Assembly: GCA_003213615.1 (NCBI GenBank)
Contig: QCMQ01000012.1
Span: 1 to 32,778, forward strand
Length of the DNA stretch: 32,778 nt
Direction of reading: 5' to 3'
Origin: Pelagibacteraceae bacterium AG-422-D23
Lineage (GTDB): Bacteria; Pseudomonadota; Alphaproteobacteria; Pelagibacterales; Pelagibacteraceae
The translations under genes were made by a program, and so were the position numbers. Below, piece after piece: positions 7,803-16,526 of the stretch. Every line of letters starts with the position of its first letter. The stretch's first letter is position 1. The notes under the pieces are model-generated. The model worked only from the letters and a program-made list of their open reading frames with translations, searched no databases and had not been told where the DNA came from.

Positions 7803-9386
7803 ATGAATAAAATTCGAAATATCCTTTTTATAATGGCTGACCAATTAAGATGGGATTACTTATCTTGTTATGGTCATCCTCATTTAAAAACTCCTAACAT
7901 TGATAATTTAGCAGAAAAAGGAGTCCAGTTCGATTCTGCTTTTGTCCAATCACCAGTATGTGGTCCTTCAAGAGCATCTTATTACACTGGTAGAACAGTT
8001 TTTAGTCATGGCTCAACATGGAACCAGGTTCCACTTCCAATAGGGGAATTAACTATTGGAGACTATCTACGTCAATCAGGAATTAGAACTGGAGTTGTTG
8101 GCAAAACACATATGAGACCAGATTTAGATGGTATGAGTAGGCTTGGTATTACAAAAGACACTGAAATAGGTTTGATTGTTAGTGAACCAGGATTTGATCC
8201 TTATGAAAGGGACGATGGACTTCATCCAAACAATCAAATTAAAAATTCAAAAAAAACTTTATCCTATAACGAGTGGTTAAATAAGCTTGGATATGATGGA
8301 CCTAATCCATGGAATGATTGGGCAAATTCTGCAGAGGGAGAAAATGGTGAAATATTGAGTGGCTGGCGATTAAGAAATTCTAATAAACCTGCAAGAATTC
8401 CTGAAGAGCATTCAGAAACAGCTTTTATGACTAATCGAGCGATGGAATTTATAGAGGAAAGTAAAGATAAACCATGGTTTTTACATTTATCTTATATCAA
8501 ACCTCATTGGCCTTATATGGCACCTGCACCTTATCATAATATGTATTCTGCTAATGAATTTTATCCTGTTCATAGAAATGATGCAGAACGAAATAACGAT
8601 CATCCAGTTTATAAAGCATTTATGGAAAATAGTATTTCAAAAACTTTTTCAAAAGATGAAGTGAGAAATACAGTTCTTTCTGGCTACATGGGCTTAATTA
8701 AACAAATTGATGATAATTTAGGAAGGTTATTTAAATTTTTAGAGGAAGCTGGTCATATGGAAGATACCATGATCATCTTTACCTCGGATCATGGAGATTA
8801 CCAAGGAGATCACTGGTTAGGTGAAAAAGAACTGTTCCATGAGCAGTCAGTTAGAGTTCCAATGATTATTTATGATCCAAGTGATTATGCAAACAAAACT
8901 AGAGGAACAAAAGAACAAAGATTTATTGAAGCAATAGATTTGCTCCCAACTTTTTTAGATGCAGTAGAAAGTCCAGTTAGCAAACATAGATTAGAGGGAA
9001 ATTCTTTAATTCCATTATTGAAAGGAGAAAGTACTAAAGATTGGAAAGAATTTGTTTTTAGTGAAATAGACTATGCTTTTAATGAAGCAAGAAAAATACT
9101 GAACATAGGAGCCTCAGATGCAAGAGCTTTTATGATTAGGAATAGTGACTGGAAGTATATTTATTACAAAGGATTTGACCCGCAATTGTTTGATTTGAAA
9201 AATGATCCTGATGAATTTAATGATTTGGGAAAATCTGAAAAACATTCAAAGATTAGAGAAGAAATGAAAGAATTACTTTTAAAAAGAATTATAGATAGAA
9301 AAAATAGAGTTGCAGCTACTGATGAGTTTGTAACTAAAGAAAGAGATTATACCAAAGATGATGGCATAATGATTGGTGTTTGGTAA
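7803..9386 (+). CDS. Sulfatase / phosphonate monoester hydrolase family enzyme
   Basis: A 527-residue alkaline-phosphatase-superfamily hydrolase. MADQLRWD supplies metal ligand Asp13. CGPSR at 53-57 is the C-x-P-S-R motif whose Cys is converted to formylglycine, and FTSDHGD supplies Asp329 and His330. The overall layout (RIPEEHSETAFMTNRA, KPWFLHLSYIKPHWPY, APYHNMY) strongly recalls bacterial phosphonate monoester hydrolases and related arylsulfatases, which are cytoplasmic and promiscuous towards phosphate and sulfate diesters. No signal peptide is present, so it should act inside the cell, unlike its secreted neighbours. No formylglycine-generating enzyme is in the window. The stop codon directly abuts the convergent dctM stop. 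The substrate is unknown; sulfated sugars, choline-O-sulfate and phosphonate esters are candidates. Confidence 0.88.
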   Translation: MNKIRNILFIMADQLRWDYLSCYGHPHLKTPNIDNLAEKGVQFDSAFVQSPVCGPSRASYYTGRTVFSHGSTWNQVPLPIGELTIGDYLRQSGIRTGVVGKTHMRPDLDGMSRLGITKDTEIGLIVSEPGFDPYERDDGLHPNNQIKNSKKTLSYNEWLNKLGYDGPNPWNDWANSAEGENGEILSGWRLRNSNKPARIPEEHSETAFMTNRAMEFIEESKDKPWFLHLSYIKPHWPYMAPAPYHNMYSANEFYPVHRNDAERNNDHPVYKAFMENSISKTFSKDEVRNTVLSGYMGLIKQIDDNLGRLFKFLEEAGHMEDTMIIFTSDHGDYQGDHWLGEKELFHEQSVRVPMIIYDPSDYANKTRGTKEQRFIEAIDLLPTFLDAVESPVSKHRLEGNSLIPLLKGESTKDWKEFVFSEIDYAFNEARKILNIGASDARAFMIRNSDWKYIYYKGFDPQLFDLKNDPDEFNDLGKSEKHSKIREEMKELLLKRIIDRKNRVAATDEFVTKERDYTKDDGIMIGVW

Positions 9387-10700
9387 TTAAGAGGATGCCA
9401 TTAAACTTGGTAAATACAAACATATAGCTGGGAAAGCAATAATAAGCGCAACTCTAATTACATCTGTTAGTAAAAAAGGAATTGTTCCAAACCAAATAGT
9501 TTGAAGTGGTGTATTTTGCATCACTCCTTTAATTACAAATAAATTCATCCCAACAGGGGGTGAGACCAGACCAAATTCAACAACTATTACAGCAAATATA
9601 CCAAACCAAACAGGATCTATACCTGCATCAACTATCACTGGAAAAAAAACTGGGATTGTTAAAAATAACATCGCTAAAGAGTCCATTACAGTTCCAAGTA
9701 CTAGATAGATTACACATATAACCAAAATAATTCCTAATGGTGTTAGTTCTAAATAATTTATAAAATCAACAACTGCAAAAGGTAATTGTGTTACTGTAAT
9801 TAAGTAATTGAATATACTTGCGCCAATTACAATTAGATATAATGAACCAACAGTTTTTATGGTTGTCCATAAGGCTTCTTTCAATAAGTTTAATGTAAGT
9901 TGCCCTCTAGCGAAAATAAATATTAAAACTAAGATTACTCCTACAGCAGCACTTTCTGTGGCTGTAAAAAAACCTAAATAAAGACCACCCATTATAATTA
10001 CAAAGATTAAAAAAATTGGAAATACCTTTGAAATTGCAGAAATTCTTTCTTTAAGAGGCATTTTTTTTCCATAACCTCCCTGCGATGGATAGACTATGAG
10101 ATAAACTCTTATTGCTATCATATATAAAATTACAGCTATAAGTCCTGGTATTAATGCTGCAAAGAAAAGTTCTTGAACCGATTGTTCTGTTAAATATGCA
10201 TAAATTACCAATATAACACTTGGTGGAATTATAATCCCAAGAGTTCCTCCAGATGCAATTGAACCACTTATTAAAGCATCACTATATCCATGTCTTTTCA
10301 TTTCTGGTCCTGCCATTTGAGACATCGTTGCAGCGGTTGCAATCGAAGATCCACAAATCATTCCAAAACCTGCACAAGCTCCAACAGTTGACATTGCTAA
10401 ACCACCTTTGTAGTGACCAACAACTGCGTATGCAGCATCATATAAATTTCTTGATAAATTTGCACTGTTAGCAAGATTTCCCATCAAAACAAAAAGAGGA
10501 AGTACTGATAAAGTATATTTTGATACTGCATCAAAAGGTGCAGTACCTAAAACAAAAATAGCAGGATCAAATCCTGAGATTAACGCAAAACCTGTGAACC
10601 CAACAAGCAGCATTGCAATTCCGATTGGAATATTTAGGACCATAAGTATTAAAACTGCTGCAAAAGCTATACCGCCATTAATGATTGGACCCATTTCCAT
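9387..10700 (-). CDS. dctM: TRAP transporter large permease DctM
   Basis: A 437-residue, highly hydrophobic protein with about a dozen membrane segments. It carries family-typical stretches: GFALISG, CAGFGMICGSSIATAATM, ASGGTLGIIIPPSVILVIYA and PVGMNLFVIKG. DctM is the sodium-coupled translocation subunit of tripartite (TRAP) carboxylate transporters in the inner membrane. It overlaps the DctQ stop by 1 base (TAATG), the standard QM arrangement, but the binding protein gene (12154-13164) is on the other strand across a divergent promoter region. The neighbouring ring-cleavage genes suggest an aromatic or keto-acid cargo, which is inference. Confidence 0.93.
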   Translation of the reverse strand: MEMGPIINGGIAFAAVLILMVLNIPIGIAMLLVGFTGFALISGFDPAIFVLGTAPFDAVSKYTLSVLPLFVLMGNLANSANLSRNLYDAAYAVVGHYKGGLAMSTVGACAGFGMICGSSIATAATMSQMAGPEMKRHGYSDALISGSIASGGTLGIIIPPSVILVIYAYLTEQSVQELFFAALIPGLIAVILYMIAIRVYLIVYPSQGGYGKKMPLKERISAISKVFPIFLIFVIIMGGLYLGFFTATESAAVGVILVLIFIFARGQLTLNLLKEALWTTIKTVGSLYLIVIGASIFNYLITVTQLPFAVVDFINYLELTPLGIILVICVIYLVLGTVMDSLAMLFLTIPVFFPVIVDAGIDPVWFGIFAVIVVEFGLVSPPVGMNLFVIKGVMQNTPLQTIWFGTIPFLLTDVIRVALIIAFPAICLYLPSLMASS

Positions 10701-11179
10701 TAAATATCTTCCTTTATAGATTTTGTTTGAGATAATTCCTTAATAAACCAAAAAACAATAGCTAATACACTCAACCACATACCAAAAGCACAAATAAAAT
10801 AAAATGGATAAAAATATAGTTCTAAATCAATCGTAACTCTTTCATTTGACATAAATTTTAAAGATGTTTTTGTCGTTGCATAAGCCATTAAAGACATAAT
10901 GATTATCATTAAAAAAAATTTAAGAATTATGAGCCAAGATTTAAATATTCCTAAATTTAAATTATTAATAAAATCAGCAGATACATTTGCGTTTAGAAAA
11001 AAAGCTCTTGGCATTGCTAAGAAAGCGACTAAAGCCATACCAATTTCAACTAATTCGATTGTTCCTGTAACGGGAGAGTTTAAAAATCTTCGACCAAATA
11101 CGTCACAGAAAGTTAATACTGATAATAGTAAAAGTATTAAACCAGAGGCAATAGCTGAGTAATCAAATATTTTATTCAT
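10700..11179 (-). CDS. dctQ: TRAP transporter small permease DctQ
   Basis: A 159-residue membrane protein with four predicted helices. The conserved DctQ features are visible: FCDVFGRRFLNSPVTGTIELVE near residues 25-47, then GMALVAFLAMPRAF and a C-terminal pair of helices. It forms the membrane complex with DctM, whose gene it overlaps by 1 base. It starts 72 bases from the divergent FAH-family gene, so both directions probably share a regulated promoter region at 11180-11251. Confidence 0.9.
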   Translation of the reverse strand: MNKIFDYSAIASGLILLLLSVLTFCDVFGRRFLNSPVTGTIELVEIGMALVAFLAMPRAFFLNANVSADFINNLNLGIFKSWLIILKFFLMIIIMSLMAYATTKTSLKFMSNERVTIDLELYFYPFYFICAFGMWLSVLAIVFWFIKELSQTKSIKEDI

Positions 11180-11251
11180 ATTTTAAAAAACTATCTTCAA
11201 ATATATGAAACATTAGCATATAAGGTTGGTTTAAAACAGAAAGTATTATTT

Positions 11252-12103
11252 ATGAAGTTTATTTCTTATTCACATAACGATGAACATAAATTTGGTATTT
11301 TAGATAATGATCTTATAACAGATCTTACAGGCAAAATATTAGGAGCAACTTCTTTAAAAGATCTAATTTTAAAAAAAGGTATCTCAGAAGCAAAGAAATA
11401 TGCTTCTTCAAACCCCGGTAATTTGAGTGTAAATGATATTAAATATTTACCACTGATACCAAATCCTGGAAAAATTATTTGTGTAGGATTGAATTATAGT
11501 GAACATGTTAAGGAAACCAATAGAACTGTAGAGGAAAATCCTGTAATTTTTCATCGTTTCCCAGAAAGTCAAACTGCACATTTGCAATCAATACAAAGAC
11601 CAATTGCTTCCGATAATTTAGATTTTGAAGGTGAGATGGCTGTAATTATGGGAGAAGCTGGTAAACATATAAAACCAGAAGATGCTTTAAAACATATAGT
11701 TGGTTATTCTTGTTATAATGAAAGCACCATTAGAGATTGGCAGAGACATACTAGGCAATTTGGGATGGGAAAAAATTTTGAAAAGACCGGAAGCTTTGGA
11801 CCACACATGGTTCTTGCTGAAGATATCAAAGATTATAAAGAGCTTACACTTGAAACTAGATTAAACGGTGAAGTCATGCAAAATGCAAAATTAAGCCAAT
11901 TAATTTTTGATATACCAATATTGATTTCTTATGTTTCAAAAGCAATGGCTTGGAGAGCTGGAGATGTGTTGGTTACAGGAACTCCTGGAGGTGTTGGATT
12001 TAAGAGAAATCCACCTATTTTCATGAAACCAGGCGATAAAGTTGAAGTAGAAGTGACCCAAATCGGTGTTTTATCTAACACAATAAAAGATGAAATAATC
12101 TAA
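11252..12103 (+). CDS. Fumarylacetoacetate hydrolase family protein
   Basis: A 283-residue cytoplasmic enzyme of the FAH superfamily, which cleaves C-C bonds of diketo acids or hydrates/decarboxylates related keto acids. PGKIICVGLNYSEHVKE is the classic domain start near residue 70. The metal-binding E-x-E is in DFEGEMAVIMGE near residues 123-134, and GDVLVTGTPGGVGFKRNPP near the C-terminus is also typical. The N-terminal 60-residue segment matches the acylpyruvase / ureidoglycolate-lyase-like subgroup rather than fumarylacetoacetase itself. Beside an extradiol dioxygenase and an aromatic hydroxylase it probably handles a meta-cleavage or keto-acid product. The exact substrate is not determinable. 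Confidence 0.9.
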   Translation: MKFISYSHNDEHKFGILDNDLITDLTGKILGATSLKDLILKKGISEAKKYASSNPGNLSVNDIKYLPLIPNPGKIICVGLNYSEHVKETNRTVEENPVIFHRFPESQTAHLQSIQRPIASDNLDFEGEMAVIMGEAGKHIKPEDALKHIVGYSCYNESTIRDWQRHTRQFGMGKNFEKTGSFGPHMVLAEDIKDYKELTLETRLNGEVMQNAKLSQLIFDIPILISYVSKAMAWRAGDVLVTGTPGGVGFKRNPPIFMKPGDKVEVEVTQIGVLSNTIKDEII

Positions 12104-12153
12104 ATTTCAAGTTACTATTTTAGATTAATTTTAAACAATAAGGGGATAATTTT

Positions 12154-13164
12154 ATGAAAAAAAAATTAATTGGATTAATTATTGGAATTTTTTCTTTCAG
12201 TATAGTTAATGCATCTTCTGCAACCGAGCTTAAGTTGGCAACTTTTGAACCACCAAAAGCATTTATTGCAAGTAAAATTCTTGCAGCTTGGGCAACAAAA
12301 GTTAATCAATGTTCGGGAACATTAAATGTAAAAATGTATGCTGGTGGAGTATTAGGAAGTCCTCCTAAACAATATGATATCGTAACATCAGGTGTTGCAG
12401 ATATTTCATGGACAGTTTTAGGATACATTGGTGGTCAATTTCCTTTAAGTTCAGTAATTGAATTACCGTTTCTAACAAGAACTTCTAAAGCTGGAACTAC
12501 AGCTTTAAATACTCTTTTTAACGAGGGATATTTAGATAAAGAAATGGCAGGAATTAAAGTAATTGGTCTTCACTCTAATCCTGGATATCAAATTCATATG
12601 AAGGATACTAAAGTTGTTAAACCTGCAGATTTTAAAGGTAAGAAAATGAGAGTACCAAGTAAAATTGCGGGTACAATTTTAAAAACTTTGGGCGCAACCG
12701 GAGTGAAAGTACCTGCTCCAGGAACTTCTGAAGCTTTAAGCAAAGGTGTTGTAGATGGAACTCCATTTCCATACACTGCTGTAGGTTCATTCAGATTGTT
12801 TGATGTAACTAAGTATCATACTGAAGTTAATATCACAAACGCTACATTTGGTTTAATTATGAATGAAGATAAATTCAATAGTTTACCAGCAGGAGATCAG
12901 GCTTGTATAAATAAATATAGCGGCCATGCTTTCGGTGATTGGGCTTCAGGTTTAATTGATAATCAAAATGCAATTATGAAAAATGAAATCTCAAAAAGAG
13001 ATGGGCATGAAATTATAATTGCATCAGATGATGTTATTGCTGAATATAAAAAGATCTTGGCGCCAATTGAATCAAATTGGTTAAAAGAAATGAGCGGAAA
13101 AGGTCTTGATGGTGATGCTGTTCTAAATAGAGCAAGAGAAATTATTACTGCAGTAGAAGGCTAA
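12154..13164 (+). CDS. dctP: TRAP transporter substrate-binding protein DctP
   Basis: A 336-residue periplasmic binding protein with a signal peptide (MKKKLIGLIIGIFSFSIVNAS). It shows the DctP pattern: ELKLATFEPP, a GGVLGSPPKQYDIVTSGVAD block, and the family signature KPADFKGKKMRVP near residues 157-169, where the ligand-carboxylate-contacting arginine lies. A strong AAGGGG ribosome-binding site lies 9 bases before the ATG. It is followed by a stem-loop at 13184-13207 that may end or attenuate the message before the dioxygenase gene. It works with DctQM encoded divergently at 9387-11179. Confidence 0.93.
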   Translation: MKKKLIGLIIGIFSFSIVNASSATELKLATFEPPKAFIASKILAAWATKVNQCSGTLNVKMYAGGVLGSPPKQYDIVTSGVADISWTVLGYIGGQFPLSSVIELPFLTRTSKAGTTALNTLFNEGYLDKEMAGIKVIGLHSNPGYQIHMKDTKVVKPADFKGKKMRVPSKIAGTILKTLGATGVKVPAPGTSEALSKGVVDGTPFPYTAVGSFRLFDVTKYHTEVNITNATFGLIMNEDKFNSLPAGDQACINKYSGHAFGDWASGLIDNQNAIMKNEISKRDGHEIIIASDDVIAEYKKILAPIESNWLKEMSGKGLDGDAVLNRAREIITAVEG

Positions 13165-13183
13165 AAATAACGCACAGTGTTTA

Positions 13184-13215
13184 TGAGCCCACATTTAAGT
13201 GGGCTCATTTAATTT
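13184..13215 (+). terminator. Stem-loop terminator after dctP
   Basis: TGAGCCCAC (13184-13192) pairs perfectly with GTGGGCTCA (13199-13207) around a 6-base loop and is followed by TTTAATTT. It is a 9-10 bp GC-rich stem in a very AT-rich background, so a transcription terminator or a 3' stabiliser for the dctP message is likely. The broken T-run suggests partial read-through into the dioxygenase gene. Confidence 0.8.
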
Positions 13216-13227
13216 AAGGAATTCTAA

Positions 13228-14202
13228 ATGGCTATAAAAGCTCTAAGTTACATTGGAGTAAACTCAGATAAATTTGAAGACTGGTCAGATTACAGTCAAA
13301 AAAATTTAGGAATGCAACAAGTTGATAGGGGAAAAGATATTTTATCTTTTCGAATGGATGACCAGAAACAGCGTCTGACTATAACTGGTGATAAAGGTGA
13401 CAACCTTGGATTTTTGGGTTGGGAAGTGGAAAAAAAAGAAGACTTATCATTTTTTGCATCAAAACTAGAAAAAAATAAAATAGAAGTTCATCAAGGAAAA
13501 TCTTCATTTGCTGACATGAGATTTGTAGAAGATTTAATATATTTTGATGATCCACAAGGAAATAGAATTGAATTAGTTTATAATCCAATGAGTGATACCG
13601 ATCCATTTAAACCAGGTCGTCCAATTTCTGGATTTAAAACTGGTGCATTAGGAATGGGTCATGCCGTAGTACATGTTAAAAAAATTGACGATTTAATTCC
13701 ATTTTATACAGAGGTTTTAGGTTTTAAAATTAGCGACTACAGTCATACACCTATCTCTTTATGTTTTTTTCATGTGAATGGAAGACATCATAGTTTAGCA
13801 TTATTTGGATCCGGCAGAACAGGCTTTCATCATTTTATGGTTGAATACAATAGCCTTGATGATGTTGGTCAAGGATACGATTTATTGCAATATGAAGATA
13901 ATAAAATTGCTTACACCTTAGGCAGACATACGAATGATTATATGACTTCATTTTATTCAATAACACCATCTGGTTTTTTTATTGAAAATGGCTGGGGCGG
14001 AAGAATTATTGATCCAAAAACATGGAAACCCATTGAAACTTTTGAAGGACCAAGTTTTTGGGGACATGAAAGATTATATTTGCCTGATGAAGAAAGAATG
14101 AAATTTAGAAATAAAAGATTGGAAACTGCTTCAGAAGGTAAACAAGCACCACTTTTTATTGATTGTCCTTGGTTATATTCAAATTCTATAAACAAAAAAT
14201 AA
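13228..14202 (+). CDS. Two-domain extradiol ring-cleavage dioxygenase (VOC/type I)
   Basis: A 324-residue type I extradiol dioxygenase, which opens catechol-type rings next to the hydroxyls (meta-cleavage) using Fe(II). The N-terminal VOC domain covers about residues 1-125, the catalytic one about 138-290. The metal ligands are His145 (GMGH), His201 or 202 (GFHHFM) and Glu253 (FIENGWGG). The catalytic second-shell residues are also present: His187/188 (NGRHH), His234 (LGRH) and Tyr238 or 243. It is therefore probably active. It sits 19 bases before a flavin-dependent aromatic hydroxylase that could make its catechol substrate. The closest functional types would be biphenyldiol or 2,3-dihydroxyphenyl-propionate-like dioxygenases. 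Confidence 0.88.
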   Translation: MAIKALSYIGVNSDKFEDWSDYSQKNLGMQQVDRGKDILSFRMDDQKQRLTITGDKGDNLGFLGWEVEKKEDLSFFASKLEKNKIEVHQGKSSFADMRFVEDLIYFDDPQGNRIELVYNPMSDTDPFKPGRPISGFKTGALGMGHAVVHVKKIDDLIPFYTEVLGFKISDYSHTPISLCFFHVNGRHHSLALFGSGRTGFHHFMVEYNSLDDVGQGYDLLQYEDNKIAYTLGRHTNDYMTSFYSITPSGFFIENGWGGRIIDPKTWKPIETFEGPSFWGHERLYLPDEERMKFRNKRLETASEGKQAPLFIDCPWLYSNSINKK

Positions 14203-14221
14203 AAGAATTATTATTTTGTAA

Positions 14222-15682
14222 ATGAAAAAGTATGATGTTGTAATTGTAGGTTTTGGTCCAACAGGAGGAACTTTAGCAAATTTATTAGCACTGCATGGTT
14301 TTTCAATTTTAGTTTTAGAAAAGGAAAAAAGTTTTTATCCATTACCAAGAGCAGTACATTTTGATGATGAGGTGATGAGAGTGTTTGAAACAATTGGTAT
14401 AACCAACACTTTTTTAAAACACACAATAATTAATAAAGGAACAAAGTTTGTTGATAAAAAAAATAGAGTAATTTTAGATTGGCCAAGACCAAGAGAAATC
14501 ACCGGGAATGGATGGTATCCTAGTTATAGATTTAACCAACCTGATTTAGAAAGAGAACTTAGAAAGAAACTAAAGTCTTACAAAAAAGTTGAAATTAGAC
14601 AAAGTTCTAATGTTAAAAAAATCATAAATAAAACAAATAATGTAAATATTACATTTGAAGACATTAATTCAAAAAAAATATTTAACATTAAATCAAAATA
14701 TTTAATTGGTTGTGATGGCGCTAATTCAATAACAAGATCACAAATTAAAACTAAAATGAATAATCTTGGTTTTACTCAAAAATGGGCTGTAATAGATTTA
14801 ATACTAACCAGAGAAAAGAAAAATTTACCAGACAGGACTATTCAATATTCAAATCCCACAAGACCCGCTACTTATTGTAGAAATGTAGGTAAAAGAAGAA
14901 GATGGGAGTTTGCAATTAAAAAAACTGAAAAAATAGAAACCATTCTTTCTGATAAGTATATTTGGAATTTTTTAAAACCCTGGCTTAAAAAAAGTGAAGC
15001 CAAAATGGAAAGAAAAACAATATACACATTTCAATCAGCACTAGCCAAAAGTTGGAAGAAAGGCAGAATTTTTTTAGCTGGAGATGCTGCTCATTTGATG
15101 CCACCATTTATGGGTCAAGGAATGTGTGCTGGTATCAGAGATGTTTCAAATCTTGCATGGAAGATTTCACATTGTTTAAAGAATGAACATAATGATAAGC
15201 TTTTAAATACCTACCAATCTGAAAGATTTTCAAATGTTAAAGAGTACATAGAAACTACAATGCGTATGGGAGAATTTGTAAATGCAGTAGGAAAGTCCCC
15301 AATAACTAATAATATTTCTGCAGATAACAAAGGTAGAAAAAGTATGAAATCAATAAAACCTAGACTTGGACATGGCTTAGGCGATTTAAAAGATAAGTTA
15401 CGAGGAAAAATTTTTCCACAATTTATAATTAAGAATAATAAAAAATTAGATGAAAAGTTTTCTTTAAAACCTGCTTTAATTATATCTGATCAAATTAAAA
15501 AAAATATATCTTCAAAAATTAAATTAATAAAATCTAAAAATATTAAAAACTTAGAATTCTTTTTTAAGGAACATAACTGTAAAGCTTTTATAGTGAGACC
15601 AGATAGATTTATTCTCTCTTCATGTACATCGGTTAAAAATTTTAATTCTTATTTAAATAAGAATTTATCTTTATTAGCTTAA
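14222..15682 (+). CDS. FAD-dependent aromatic monooxygenase (class A, MhpA-like)
   Basis: A 486-residue flavoprotein hydroxylase of the PHBH/MhpA type, which uses NAD(P)H, FAD and O2 to add a hydroxyl to a phenolic ring. The FAD-binding Rossmann motif GFGPTGGTLANLLA is at about residues 10-23, the DG motif GCDGANS near 163-169, and the GD motif FLAGDAAHLMPPFMGQGM near 284-301. It is somewhat shorter than MhpA (about 550) because the C-terminal thioredoxin-like region is reduced and lysine-rich. It is co-oriented with the dioxygenase, supporting a hydroxylate-then-cleave pair. Its 3' end overlaps the convergent BKACE gene by 9 bases. Confidence 0.9.
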   Translation: MKKYDVVIVGFGPTGGTLANLLALHGFSILVLEKEKSFYPLPRAVHFDDEVMRVFETIGITNTFLKHTIINKGTKFVDKKNRVILDWPRPREITGNGWYPSYRFNQPDLERELRKKLKSYKKVEIRQSSNVKKIINKTNNVNITFEDINSKKIFNIKSKYLIGCDGANSITRSQIKTKMNNLGFTQKWAVIDLILTREKKNLPDRTIQYSNPTRPATYCRNVGKRRRWEFAIKKTEKIETILSDKYIWNFLKPWLKKSEAKMERKTIYTFQSALAKSWKKGRIFLAGDAAHLMPPFMGQGMCAGIRDVSNLAWKISHCLKNEHNDKLLNTYQSERFSNVKEYIETTMRMGEFVNAVGKSPITNNISADNKGRKSMKSIKPRLGHGLGDLKDKLRGKIFPQFIIKNNKKLDEKFSLKPALIISDQIKKNISSKIKLIKSKNIKNLEFFFKEHNCKAFIVRPDRFILSSCTSVKNFNSYLNKNLSLLA

Positions 15683-16459
15683 TTTAAATAATTTATTTAT
15701 TGCATCAACTTTCATATGATTATCAGATGCAATTTCACCATTAGGCATGAATAATGAATTTTCAAATCCAACTCTAATTTTACCTCCAAGGCTCACAGCT
15801 TTTTTTAAGCAGCTCATTTCTTCCTTTCCAAAGGCACATATTGACCAATCAAGTTTTATATTTTGCTCTTCCATTTTTTTTACAAATAAAGAAATATTTT
15901 CTGGATAACTTATTCTTCCACTATAATGCCCAATAACAAATAAACACCAAGCCCCATTAATTTGAATTTCTGCTTTACTAAGTAGTTTGATTAACAAATC
16001 TATATCCTCAGGCTGATAAAGTATGTGTTGAATTTTTGTTCCTGCTTCAGTTAAATACTTGTAAAGTTTAATATCCTCGTTTTCTGGATTTCTTGAAGGG
16101 ATTAATTCCGAAGTTCCAATTGATGCTCCTGGTGGTGTTACATCATATGCAAGCTTTCTCATATCAGCTGGAGAGTATTTTCCAACTGCTTCAGTAGTAA
16201 CTTGTATATGCATGTTTGGTACTTGATGCTCTAATTCATTTAACGCTTCTTTATAAAGTCCAGCATCCAAAACGTGTTGTCCTTCTTTATCTCTAACATG
16301 CAAATGTATTGCACCAGCACCAGCTTCGTAACATAATTTTGCTGTTTCTACTGTTTCGCTTATTGTTAATGGAACAGCTGGATGATCTTTTTTTATTTTT
16401 CTAGCTCCATTTGGAGCTACCATTAACTTTGGTAATTTTTCTGGCTGATAAAAACCCAT
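15674..16459 (-). CDS. BKACE-family beta-keto acid cleavage enzyme (DUF849)
   Basis: A 261-residue TIM-barrel enzyme of the 3-keto-5-aminohexanoate cleavage (BKACE) family. These enzymes condense a beta-keto acid with acetyl-CoA and split it into acetoacetate and a CoA ester. VAPNGARKIKKDHPAVPLT is the N-terminal signature, GAIHLHVRD (about 54-62) supplies the zinc-binding His pair, and RVGFENSLFMPNG near residue 230 supplies the Glu. It is convergent with the monooxygenase gene (9-base overlap) and divergent from ureD. It is about 20-40 residues shorter than many members. A terminal step of the neighbouring ring-cleavage pathway is a reasonable guess, not a proof. Confidence 0.87.
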   Translation of the reverse strand: MGFYQPEKLPKLMVAPNGARKIKKDHPAVPLTISETVETAKLCYEAGAGAIHLHVRDKEGQHVLDAGLYKEALNELEHQVPNMHIQVTTEAVGKYSPADMRKLAYDVTPPGASIGTSELIPSRNPENEDIKLYKYLTEAGTKIQHILYQPEDIDLLIKLLSKAEIQINGAWCLFVIGHYSGRISYPENISLFVKKMEEQNIKLDWSICAFGKEEMSCLKKAVSLGGKIRVGFENSLFMPNGEIASDNHMKVDAINKLFKLS

Positions 16460-16526
16460 AAATTTATATTAGTTTAACTTAGCTATATTGTAAAAAGATT
16501 TCTAGTTTTTGTGCTAGGATAATGGA

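Noticed and set aside
16460..16526. Promoter for the urease operon
   Set aside because: A TAGGAT-like element is present but spacing to any -35 candidate is poor, so no specific promoter is called.
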